Of a DNA stretch of 18,200 nucleotides, positions 8,048 to 14,963 are shown in pieces. Within the stretch, counting starts at the first letter, position 1, and every line of letters starts with the position of its first letter. Under the pieces are notes generated by a model. That model did no database searches and was not told the DNA's origin. It was given only the letters and a program-made list of their open reading frames with translations. The stretch lies in assembly GCA_900769785.1 (NCBI GenBank), contig CAAGHV010000241.1, positions 1 to 18,200 of the forward strand, written 5' to 3'. The translations under genes and the position numbers were made by a program. This stretch comes from Bacteroidales bacterium. Lineage in GTDB: Bacteria > Bacteroidota > Bacteroidia > Bacteroidales > P3.

Positions 8048-9016
8048 ATGGATATATCAGTAATAGTTCCCTTATTTAACGAAGATGAATCGTTGCCACA
8101 CTTGGCCGAGTGGATAACAAGGGTAATGACCGAGCATAAATTTTCTTACGAAGTGATAATGGTTGATGATGGCAGTAAAGACAAATCGTGGGAAGTAATA
8201 GAAAATCTATCGAAAGAAAATCCTGCATACAAGGGAGTCAAGTTTAGACGAAACTATGGTAAGTCAGCAGCATTGAATGTGGGCTTTACTCATGCACAAG
8301 GTGATGTAGTTATAACTATGGATGCCGACCTTCAGGACAGCCCCGACGAGATACCTGAACTATACCGAATGATAAAGGAAGATGGATATGATTTGGTATC
8401 GGGTTGGAAGAAGAAACGCTACGATTCCAAGTTGGCTAAGAATTTGCCATCCAAGTTGTTTAACGCTACCACACGCAAGATGAGCGGTATAAAGTTGCAC
8501 GATTTCAACTGCGGGCTGAAAGCCTACCGAAAGGATGTGGTTAAGAGTATAGAAGTGTATGGCGAGATGCACCGCTATATTCCAGTAATAGCCAAATGGG
8601 CAGGATTTAGTAAGATTGGTGAAAAGGTGGTGCAACATCGCAAACGAGAATTTGGGGTAACCAAATTTGGCTTGGACAGATTTATTAATGGATACTTGGA
8701 CTTGTTCTCGATAATGTTTATCTCCAAGTTCAGCAAGAAACCTATGCATTTCTTTGGCCTTATAGGTAGTGTATTCTTTTTATTGGGATTGGTATCGGTA
8801 ATAGTGTTGGGACTACAAAAACTTGTAGCATTATCCAATCAAGTGCCTATGCGATTGATAACAGATAGTCCTTATTTTTACTTGGCATTGTTGTGTATAG
8901 TACTTGGAACATTGCTTTTTGTAACAGGATTTTTGGCCGAACTTATGGAAAGAAATTCTCCTACACGAAATACATATCTTATAGAGAAAGAATTGTTAGG
9001 TAGTGATAAAGAATAG
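8048..9016 (+). CDS. Family-2 glycosyltransferase, DPM1/ArnC-like
   Basis: A 322-residue membrane glycosyltransferase. The GT-A domain begins SVIVPLFNEDESLPHL, has the nucleotide-binding MVDDGSKDKSWEVI segment and the metal-binding DADLQDSPDEI motif near residue 100. The segment NCGLKAYRKDVV is typical of polyprenyl-phosphate sugar transferases. Two C-terminal transmembrane helices (about residues 234-257 and 272-297) anchor it. By family it should transfer a sugar from a nucleotide donor to undecaprenyl phosphate on the cytoplasmic face, supplying lipid-linked sugar for envelope glycans. The sugar cannot be told from sequence. It lies between the DUF4199 gene and a HAD phosphatase, 12 bases before the latter. 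Confidence 0.88.
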   Translation: MDISVIVPLFNEDESLPHLAEWITRVMTEHKFSYEVIMVDDGSKDKSWEVIENLSKENPAYKGVKFRRNYGKSAALNVGFTHAQGDVVITMDADLQDSPDEIPELYRMIKEDGYDLVSGWKKKRYDSKLAKNLPSKLFNATTRKMSGIKLHDFNCGLKAYRKDVVKSIEVYGEMHRYIPVIAKWAGFSKIGEKVVQHRKREFGVTKFGLDRFINGYLDLFSIMFISKFSKKPMHFFGLIGSVFFLLGLVSVIVLGLQKLVALSNQVPMRLITDSPYFYLALLCIVLGTLLFVTGFLAELMERNSPTRNTYLIEKELLGSDKE

Positions 9017-9028
9017 AGTCAGACAAGT

Positions 9029-9577
9029 ATGCGTAATTTTGCCGGATATACACTCTTTTTGGATAGAGATGGAGTCCTCAACGAGAGGATAATAGGTAAT
9101 TATGTTACCAAGCCCGAAGAGTTTGTGATTATTGATGGTGTGTTAGAAGCGTTGAAGCGGTTTTCTGTTGTTTTTGGGCGTATAGTTATAGTTACTAATC
9201 AGCAGGGAATAGGTAAGGGGTTGATGACGGAAGACGATTTGTCAAAGGTACATAATGCGTTTTTGAAAACGGTAGAAGAAAATAGTGGACGTATTGATAA
9301 AATTTATTTCTCTCCTTGGTTGGAGAGCGAGCGTAGTTTTTATCGCAAGCCCAATATTGGTATGGCATTGAAGGCCAAAAAGGATTTTCCTGAAATAAGA
9401 TTCCGTTGTTCAGTAATGGTCGGAGATAGTCTTAGCGATATGAAATTTGGTAAAAATGCCGGAATGACAACTGTACTTGTAGGTGATAATCCTAATATGG
9501 CAAGGGAATATCCTAGATTGGTGGATTATTGTTTTCCTACACTCTTTGATTTTGCCAAAGAGATTGAATGTAAATAA
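9029..9577 (+). CDS. HAD-IIIA phosphatase, GmhB/HisB-N-like
   Basis: A 182-residue HAD-superfamily phosphatase. The motifs are in order: LFLDRDGVLNE with nucleophile Asp12 and acid Asp14, IVTNQQGIGKG (motif II Thr), YRKPNIGM (motif III Lys) and MVGDSLSDMKFGKNAGM (motif IV Asp). This set and the length are those of D-glycero-D-manno-heptose 1,7-bisphosphate phosphatases (GmhB), which act in ADP-heptose synthesis for lipopolysaccharide or surface glycans. The structural zinc loop of E. coli GmhB (Cys-x-His ... Cys-x-Cys before RKP) is absent; the same place reads FSPWLESERSFYRKP. Other heptose genes are not in the window, so the substrate is inferred. It sits in the DUF4199-GT2 operon and is followed after 28 bases by a thioredoxin-fold gene. 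Confidence 0.82.
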   Translation: MRNFAGYTLFLDRDGVLNERIIGNYVTKPEEFVIIDGVLEALKRFSVVFGRIVIVTNQQGIGKGLMTEDDLSKVHNAFLKTVEENSGRIDKIYFSPWLESERSFYRKPNIGMALKAKKDFPEIRFRCSVMVGDSLSDMKFGKNAGMTTVLVGDNPNMAREYPRLVDYCFPTLFDFAKEIECK

Positions 9578-9605
9578 AAGGAATAAAAACTAAAAATGTT
9601 AGTAA

Positions 9606-11066
9606 ATGAAAAGACTGATAACTATAGCAGTTTTGCTACTTTGTACTATGGTAGGTTTTTCGCAAAATGTTTCTGTAAAGGGTAGAACCGTTAATGCCAA
9701 AGGCAAAACCATAGAAATATACAAAGATGCCGATAAGTTTTCCAAACAGGAACAACTATTGGATTCTTATACAATAGACGATAAGCAAACATTTGATTTG
9801 GCTTTCACAGTGAAGTATCCTACATTGGTTTTTCTTCAGATAGAGAATTATTCGCAGTCGTTCTTTGTTGAACCGGGAAAGGATTATGATATAATTATCC
9901 ATGAATTTAAATGGAATATAGATGAGGAAATGAATGTGTACCAAAATCCAGTGGCACTACCTGTAGAGTTTGTTGGTTTGAATTCCGACGATTTGAATTA
10001 CCAAATATCGGCGTTTGATAGTGTTGAATCGGAATTGATATTGAAGTATAGAATGTTTTTGGATTTCCGATTCAAGAAAGATACAAAAAGGATAGATACT
10101 ATGCTAACTACATTAAATAATGTATGGAATGATAGTGAGAATGTCTTTTTTGAAAGTTATAAGAAACACAAAATAGCAGAGCTACAATATCTTTTTAAAT
10201 TGATGTCGCCCAAAAAGATTGCAGAAGAATATTTTAAGGGACAGCCAATACAGTATGACGATGAAGGATATACATCGTTGTTTAATAGTTATTTTTCTGA
10301 TTATATATCAAGGGGAACTAAACAACTACCTATAGAAACTCTGTCACGCTGGGTTGATGAGAAAGATTTGTTTAAGTATTTGGACTCTATAGGTATAGAT
10401 CCAATGTTGCAGCACGAACAGTTGAGAGAGTTAGTTGCACTTAAAGCATTGCAAGAATCATATTACAACGATTGCTATAATCCCAAAATGGTAGTAGAGA
10501 TGTTGAAACGTTTTGAAAATGAAAGTAAGTTTTCACAACATAGGGTTATAGCACGAAATATATTGAATACATTTGATGAGGTTGCGAAGGAAATAGAACT
10601 GCCCGACTTTAGATTGCCAAATGTAGATAAGGAGATAGTTTCGTTGTCGGACTTTAAGGGTAAATGGATATATCTTAGTTTTGTAAGGGTAACAGAGAAG
10701 TCTTCGATATGTGAGATTGAAACATTGGCATTCTTCTACGACAGCATACGTAATAATAGTGATATGGAATTTGTTACAATATCTTGTGATAGAGAGTTTC
10801 AGAAATTATATCATTTCATAAAAAACTCGAAGAATGGAATGAGATATAAATGGACATGGTTACATTTCGACAATAATTATAAGATGTTGGATTCTTTTGC
10901 TGTACGTTCATATCCACATTTTGTGCTAATAAACCCCGAGGGTAGAGTACATAGCTATTCGACTATTAAGCCTGGTGAGGGATTTTTCATAAATTCAAAG
11001 TGGTTGAAGACTGATGATGATAATAAAAAGAACACTGATACGTTTCCTTTAGAGATAAAACGATAG
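9606..11066 (+). CDS. Exported thioredoxin-fold protein lacking CXXC
   Basis: A 486-residue exported protein. A signal peptide (ITIAVLLLCTMVGFSQ) ends without a lipobox Cys, so signal peptidase I cleavage is expected. The N-terminal third is beta-rich like the domain preceding thioredoxin folds in Bacteroidota, the middle is helical, and residues about 345-470 form a redoxin/TlpA-like domain opening with LPDFRLPNVDKEIVSLSDFKGKWIYLSF. At the active-site position it reads VRVTEKSSICEIE: only one cysteine (about residue 369) and no CXXC. The cis-proline strand is retained (SYPHFVLINPEGRV). It is therefore probably not a normal disulfide oxidoreductase and may bind or scaffold instead. It is the last gene of the run starting at 7466; its stop lies 7 bases before the next promoter element. 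Confidence 0.72.
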   Translation: MKRLITIAVLLLCTMVGFSQNVSVKGRTVNAKGKTIEIYKDADKFSKQEQLLDSYTIDDKQTFDLAFTVKYPTLVFLQIENYSQSFFVEPGKDYDIIIHEFKWNIDEEMNVYQNPVALPVEFVGLNSDDLNYQISAFDSVESELILKYRMFLDFRFKKDTKRIDTMLTTLNNVWNDSENVFFESYKKHKIAELQYLFKLMSPKKIAEEYFKGQPIQYDDEGYTSLFNSYFSDYISRGTKQLPIETLSRWVDEKDLFKYLDSIGIDPMLQHEQLRELVALKALQESYYNDCYNPKMVVEMLKRFENESKFSQHRVIARNILNTFDEVAKEIELPDFRLPNVDKEIVSLSDFKGKWIYLSFVRVTEKSSICEIETLAFFYDSIRNNSDMEFVTISCDREFQKLYHFIKNSKNGMRYKWTWLHFDNNYKMLDSFAVRSYPHFVLINPEGRVHSYSTIKPGEGFFINSKWLKTDDDNKKNTDTFPLEIKR

Positions 11067-11073
11067 AATATTA

Positions 11074-11103
11074 TTGTCGATTCAAACTTTTTTTGTACCT
11101 TTG
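11074..11103 (+). promoter_or_regulatory. Bacteroidota-type promoter
   Basis: TTG at 11074-11076, 19 bases, then TACCTTTG at 11096-11103, an exact match to the -33/-7 pattern. Expected start near 11110 gives a leader of about 47 bases before the ATG at 11157. With the terminator at 11968 this makes the secreted-protein gene a one-gene transcription unit. Confidence 0.78.
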
Positions 11104-11156
11104 AAAAATAAAAATAATAGAGTTAAACTATATATATAACATATAAACAGACTGAT

Positions 11157-11942
11157 ATGAAATTTAAGATAACTTTGGCAGTACTTTTATCTGCATCATT
11201 TATTAGTTTTGCGCAGGTTCCTGTATTAAAACCCGATGTTGAATATGATGGATACAAGGGTCCTGTTAAGAAATTAACAGAAGTATTGTATGAGGCATAT
11301 GGTACTCAAGCAAAACCCGAAAAAACTCTAAAATTGGAAAGTTCTCAGATTCGTTATGAAAGATCAGGAAAGAAGATAGATATCAAATACTTTACTGGTG
11401 AGGAAGAATTGATATTTCGTATTCGTCATAAAAGAGATGGTATTGGAAATATTAATTTGGATCAAGCTATTGACCCATTGGATTCGGTAATTGGTAGAAC
11501 ATACTACTCATTTAATCCGGCCAATCAGTTAGTTGAAGTGATAACTTATGATCAAGAAATGCAGTTGGAAAATAGAATGCACGTAAGTTATGATAAAAAT
11601 GGTGTGGTATCACAACGCTCATATAACGATAGACATAACGATGTAAGACGTAGAGAAGTATATAAGTACTACGAAGATGGATTGTTATCGGTATCGACTA
11701 TATACGACAGAACCAATACCAAAGTACAAGAAGTGTTTTATGAGTATGATGATCATGGTGAGGTAACAACCCAAACAACTTTCGACTATTACGATGATGA
11801 AGAACCTTATGTAACTGTTCAAATATTTAGCTATAAATACGATGATTATGGCAATTGGATAGAAAAGGTAGAGTTTGCAGTAGAGAAAGGTGAGGTATAT
11901 CCTGTATTGATTATCGATAGAATTTATGAATACTATAAATAG
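11157..11942 (+). CDS. Secreted protein with YD-like repeats
   Basis: A 261-residue exported protein of unknown function. A signal peptide (ITLAVLLSASFISFAQ) is followed by beta-rich sequence with recurring tyrosine-aspartate units: YDKNGVVSQRSY, YYEDGLLSVSTIYDR, YEYDDHGEVTTQTTF and YKYDDYGNWIEKVEF. These resemble the YD repeats of Rhs-like beta shells, but only four or five units are present and there is no toxin or polymorphic C-terminus. A small soluble beta shell or sheet in the periplasm or outside the cell is the simplest reading. It has its own promoter (11074-11103) and its own terminator (11968-12002). I do not recognise a named family. Confidence 0.65.
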   Translation: MKFKITLAVLLSASFISFAQVPVLKPDVEYDGYKGPVKKLTEVLYEAYGTQAKPEKTLKLESSQIRYERSGKKIDIKYFTGEEELIFRIRHKRDGIGNINLDQAIDPLDSVIGRTYYSFNPANQLVEVITYDQEMQLENRMHVSYDKNGVVSQRSYNDRHNDVRRREVYKYYEDGLLSVSTIYDRTNTKVQEVFYEYDDHGEVTTQTTFDYYDDEEPYVTVQIFSYKYDDYGNWIEKVEFAVEKGEVYPVLIIDRIYEYYK

Positions 11943-11967
11943 ATAGTTATTTTGTTATAATATATAC

Positions 11968-12002
11968 AGAAGGGGAAGATGTGTTCTTCGCCTTCTTTTT
12001 TT
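11968..12002 (+). terminator. Rho-independent terminator
   Basis: A 12-bp stem (11968-11979 with 11985-11996, one mismatch) with a 5-base loop is followed by a run of seven T (11996-12002). It lies 26 bases after the stop of the secreted YD-like protein and 18 bases before mtgA. A separate promoter for mtgA is not evident in the remaining bases, so some read-through or an unrecognised promoter is implied. Confidence 0.85.
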
Positions 12003-12020
12003 GTATAGAGTATATATAAT

Positions 12021-12761
12021 ATGAGGAAACAAACTGATACAAAGAAAACTTCTTTATTGAAAAGAATATTAAAGTTTATCCCAAAACTTATTCTTATATT
12101 TATGGGTATAAGTTTGTTTTTTGTTTTGCTGTACAGATTCGTCAATCCTCCACTTACACCATTGATGGTAACGCGGTTCTTCCAACAGGCGTTCGATGAT
12201 AAGCGAACATTAAATTTTCAGAGAGATTATGTGTCAATAGAAGATGTGTCGCCTAATTTGATAAATGCTGTTGTGGCTGCAGAAGATGGTAAATTTATGG
12301 AACATAATGGTTTTGATTTCGAGCAATTAAAACTGAGTTATGAAGAAAACAAGGTGGGAAAGAATGGAAGGAAACGAGGTGGTAGTACAATATCGATGCA
12401 AACTGCCAAGAATGCTTTTCTTCCTCATCATCGAACATATGTACGTAAGGCATTTGAGGCTTATTTTACAGTACTTATAGAACTAGTGTGGAGTAAGGAA
12501 CGGATAATGGAAGTGTATCTAAATATAGTAGAGTTTGGTGATGGGATATATGGTTGCGAAGCTGCAGCACAGCATTATTTTGGTAAATCAGCAAAGAATC
12601 TTACTGCAAATGAGTCTGCACAATTGGCTGTTACATTGCCAAGTCCGCTAAAGCGTAACCCCTCCAAAGCAACTCCTTATTTCAGAAAGCGTACAGATAT
12701 AATTACCAAGAGAATGATAAAGGTTGACCTTTCGCCAAAAGATAAAACAATGAAGAAGTAA
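12021..12761 (+). CDS. mtgA: Monofunctional biosynthetic peptidoglycan transglycosylase
   Basis: A 246-residue membrane-anchored GT51 glycosyltransferase that polymerises lipid II into glycan strands on the periplasmic side. A single N-terminal transmembrane helix lies at about residues 17-37 (PKLILIFMGISLFFVLLY). The GT51 motifs follow in order: AAEDGKFMEHNGFD with the catalytic Glu, RGGSTISMQTAKNAFL, RKAFEAYFTVLIELVWSKERIMEVYLNIVEFGDGIYG and EAAAQHYFGKSAKNLTANESAQLAVTLPSP. There is no transpeptidase domain, which separates it from class A penicillin-binding proteins. Length is normal for MtgA. The xerD gene starts 12 bases after the stop, suggesting cotranscription. Confidence 0.93.
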   Translation: MRKQTDTKKTSLLKRILKFIPKLILIFMGISLFFVLLYRFVNPPLTPLMVTRFFQQAFDDKRTLNFQRDYVSIEDVSPNLINAVVAAEDGKFMEHNGFDFEQLKLSYEENKVGKNGRKRGGSTISMQTAKNAFLPHHRTYVRKAFEAYFTVLIELVWSKERIMEVYLNIVEFGDGIYGCEAAAQHYFGKSAKNLTANESAQLAVTLPSPLKRNPSKATPYFRKRTDIITKRMIKVDLSPKDKTMKK

Positions 12762-12773
12762 CTATTGAAAGAT

Positions 12774-13715
12774 ATGGAAAAAGATAAAGATATTGTGCTT
12801 ATATGGAATAGGACTATACATGACTTCGAAGTGTTCTTGAAATTAGAGAAAGGTCTTTTGTCAAACTCCATTGAAGCTTATGTACATGATGTATCATATC
12901 TTTCGGAATATGCCAGAAATAAGGGACTTAAACCCGAAGAGATAAAATTGACTGATTTACAAGATTTTCTGAAAGAGTTAAATACTAATGAAATAGCTTT
13001 GGCTACCCAATGTAGAATGATATCGGGAATAAGAATGTTCTTTAAGTACCTACTGGTGGAAGATGCTATAGAAGAGAATCCTGCCGATTTGCTGGATGTG
13101 CCACGTACAACTAGAAAACTTCCCGATGTTCTATCTAATGCCGAGATTGACAAAATGTTGGCAACATTAGATAACAGCCGTCCCGATGAAGCTAGAAACA
13201 CCGTGATTATAGAGGTGTTGTATGGTTGTGGTTTGCGTGTGTCGGAGCTGGTAGAGCTTACTTTGTCGCAGCTATATTTGGAGGATGAATGTTTGATTAT
13301 TACCGGTAAGGGTAACAAACAGCGCTGGGTGCCTATCAATGCAAGAGCTATTAAGTTGTTGGAAAACTATATATCTCTTATTCGTACGCAAATACCAATC
13401 AAGCCGGGAAATGAAAATTATGTATTTCTTAATCGTCGTGGTACTAAATTGTCGAGGGTATATGTGTTTATGGCGATCAAAAAAGCGGTAGAAGCTGCCG
13501 GAATACATAAAACAGTAAGCCCTCATAGCCTGCGTCATAGCTTTGCCACTGAATTGGTGCAGAATGGTGCCGACCTACGTGCTGTACAAGAAATGTTGGG
13601 GCATTCATCTATTACAACTACCGAAATATATACACATATTTCGCGATCGTATCTGAGAAAAACAATACTTGAGTACCATCCACGTTATAGAAAAAATAAT
13701 AAGGATAGCGAATGA
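12774..13715 (+). CDS. xerD: Tyrosine recombinase XerD
   Basis: A 313-residue site-specific tyrosine recombinase of the Xer class, which resolves chromosome dimers at dif together with a partner. The N-terminal SAM-like core-binding domain covers residues about 15-100. The catalytic domain shows the Arg in GCGLRVSELVEL, the Lys in ITGKGNKQRWVPI, HSLRHSFATEL, the second His box GHSSITTTEIYTH and the nucleophile Tyr in that last motif. The C-terminus ends RKTILEYHPR, as in XerD rather than phage integrases. A TTG lies in frame 9 bases upstream (12765), but the ATG at 12774 gives better spacing from the mtgA stop and is preferred. No integrated element or att site is seen beside it, so this is the housekeeping enzyme. 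XerC-type assignment cannot be fully excluded. Confidence 0.88.
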   Translation: MEKDKDIVLIWNRTIHDFEVFLKLEKGLLSNSIEAYVHDVSYLSEYARNKGLKPEEIKLTDLQDFLKELNTNEIALATQCRMISGIRMFFKYLLVEDAIEENPADLLDVPRTTRKLPDVLSNAEIDKMLATLDNSRPDEARNTVIIEVLYGCGLRVSELVELTLSQLYLEDECLIITGKGNKQRWVPINARAIKLLENYISLIRTQIPIKPGNENYVFLNRRGTKLSRVYVFMAIKKAVEAAGIHKTVSPHSLRHSFATELVQNGADLRAVQEMLGHSSITTTEIYTHISRSYLRKTILEYHPRYRKNNKDSE

Positions 13716-13777
13716 TAGTTATAATATAATTGTGTTGTTTCTAAGAAAGAAAATTTTGTTCATAAAAAATATACAAT

Positions 13778-14149
13778 ATGAGAAGAATATGTTTAATGCT
13801 ATTTGCGGCAGCAATGATGATGATATCGTGTGCCGAGGATAAGACTGCCGAGTTGGAAAGTATAAAAGTTCAATATTCCGAGTTGGAAGCCAAATATACC
13901 GCCTTGAATATTGATTATGAGAATTTGAAAGCCGAATATTCGAGATTGGAACAGAGTATCAAAGAAACACCGGTACCTCAAAACAATTGTTGCGGCGAAG
14001 CCGCAACTTTGCGACAAAAGATGGCTAACGCCAAGAAAACAGTGCGAAAATTGAAAGAAGATTTTGCTGACTTTCAATCGGGATTTGGATTGACAAATAT
14101 GATAGATATTGATGATAGAATAAAGGCAGTGGAACATGCCTTGCGGTAG
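13778..14149 (+). CDS. Small coiled-coil lipoprotein
   Basis: A 123-residue putative lipoprotein. A short signal with lipobox MMISC (Cys18) is followed by a heptad-rich stretch, residues about 25-62 (ELESIKVQYSELEAKYTALNIDYENLKAEYSRLEQS). A Pro/Asn/Cys linker (VPQNNCC) comes next, then a second helical segment. It would be an envelope-anchored coiled coil, perhaps structural or cell-division related; I do not recognise a family. It begins 62 bases after xerD. A weak promoter-like AAATTTTG with an upstream TTG lies at 13730-13758, so it may have its own start. The two adjacent cysteines in the linker could form inter-subunit disulfides, which is inference. Confidence 0.65.
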   Translation: MRRICLMLFAAAMMMISCAEDKTAELESIKVQYSELEAKYTALNIDYENLKAEYSRLEQSIKETPVPQNNCCGEAATLRQKMANAKKTVRKLKEDFADFQSGFGLTNMIDIDDRIKAVEHALR

Positions 14150-14213
14150 GATTGATGTCTTTGCACTGAAAATAAGTTGACACGAAAGGCGGTCGAAATG
14201 AAGAAAGAAAAAA

Positions 14214-14490
14214 ATGCGAAGAGCGAATATTAATTATGATGAAAAAATAGATATAGTAGGAAAAGCAGGTCAAACAGAATTAGCGAAGCGATACAATACA
14301 ACACCCTCTATATAGAATTATTCGCAATTTTGCAAAGGAAAACAATAGAGTTGCGTTTCTTATTGGAACTTATCACAGATGAGAAAAAACCGAAATACGT
14401 TCTAAACTTAATACTATCGGGAAGTATATCCGAAAAGTAGGTGATAGAGTTTGCCTACAAACATACCGGTATGTAACCTACAATGGTTAA
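14214..14490 (+). pseudogene. Decayed ORF with HTH-like N-terminus
   Basis: An ATG at 14214 opens 33 codons reading INYDEKIDIVGKAGQTELAKRYNTTPSI before a stop. After a one-base shift the reading continues from 14317 as IIRNFAKENNRVAFLIGTYHR, passes a TGA at 14380, and goes on through KLNTIGKYIRKVGDRVCLQT to a TAA at 14488. The first part looks like a helix-turn-helix of the kind found at the N-terminus of some transposases and DNA-binding proteins. A frameshift and an internal stop in a sequence that otherwise keeps amino-acid sense suggest a broken gene, possibly a transposase relic. The family is not identified, and chance cannot be excluded. Confidence 0.4.
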
Positions 14491-14572
14491 AGCTGTAATA
14501 GAAAGTTGTCTTCAAGTTGTATAACTTTACATTGCTTTAGGTTACAGTGTTCAATTGGGTAATATTATTTCG

Positions 14573-14604
14573 GGTGTTGATTCAGTGGAATCGACGCCTT
14601 TTTT
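14573..14604 (+). terminator. Rho-independent terminator-like hairpin
   Basis: An 11-bp stem (14573-14583 with 14588-14598, with G-U pairs) and an AGTG loop are followed by six T. It lies downstream of the coiled-coil lipoprotein gene and the decayed ORF and would stop plus-strand transcripts before the palindrome array. Confidence 0.7.
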
Positions 14605-14635
14605 ATTTCCTGAAGATTGCAATCGTTGTAATTTT

Positions 14636-14756
14636 GAGTCGACTCGAACGCTCCGCCGAGTCGACTCAATTACTTCTCCGAGTCGACTCGGTATAGGTAT
14701 AGGAGTCGACTCAGCGGTGCCGGAGAGTCGACTCGACGACGTAACCGAGTCGACTC
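14636..14756. repeat. Array of six GAGTCGACTC palindromes
   Basis: Six exact copies of the 10-bp perfect palindrome GAGTCGACTC begin at 14636, 14658, 14680, 14703, 14725 and 14747, i.e. spaced 22, 22, 23, 22, 22 bases. The five intervening spacers are 12 or 13 bases and differ in sequence, although CC/GG often border the palindrome. The array is much more GC-rich than its surroundings. The period is not a multiple of three, so it does not encode a protein repeat. A minisatellite inside a compound repeat, or an array of binding sites for a dimeric protein, are the two readings; nothing here decides between them. Confidence 0.9.
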
Positions 14757-14818
14757 GGAGAAATCATACCCTCCACAGCACGCATTTTCCTCTCCAAAAT
14801 ACTCATATTATCCTCTCG

Positions 14819-14940
14819 CAACCCTGCGGTTTGGCACCCAAAAGTGCCATACTTTTGATCCAATACTCCCATGGTTTTGACCCGTAAGTATGGGAGTTTC
14901 GATACCTAAATCGCAGGATTGTGAAACGGAAGTATAGGGG
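14819..14940. repeat. Foldback (hairpin) repeat
   Basis: Outer arms CAACCCTGCGGTTT (14819-14832) and AAATCGCAGGATTG (14908-14921) can pair with one G-U and one mismatch. Inner arms lie at 14863-14872 (ATACTCCCAT) and 14890-14899 (ATGGGAGTTT). The two halves are thus diverged inverted copies of one unit. A third copy of the unit lies at 302-385 in the opposite orientation to the left half here. Confidence 0.65.
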
Positions 14941-14963
14941 TTGAAAAATACACACATCTTTAA

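Noticed and set aside
12774..13715. Integrase of a genomic island
   Set aside because: The C-terminus, length and motif set fit housekeeping XerD, and it lies in an apparent unit with mtgA, with no tRNA gene or att repeats nearby.
14636..14756. CRISPR array
   Set aside because: The repeat is only 10 bp and perfectly palindromic, spacers are 12-13 bases, and no cas gene is present.
14555..14887. 110-residue ORF across the palindrome array
   Set aside because: It is made of repeat DNA read in one frame. The 22-base period shifts frame at each unit, there is no ribosome binding site, and it starts before a terminator hairpin.
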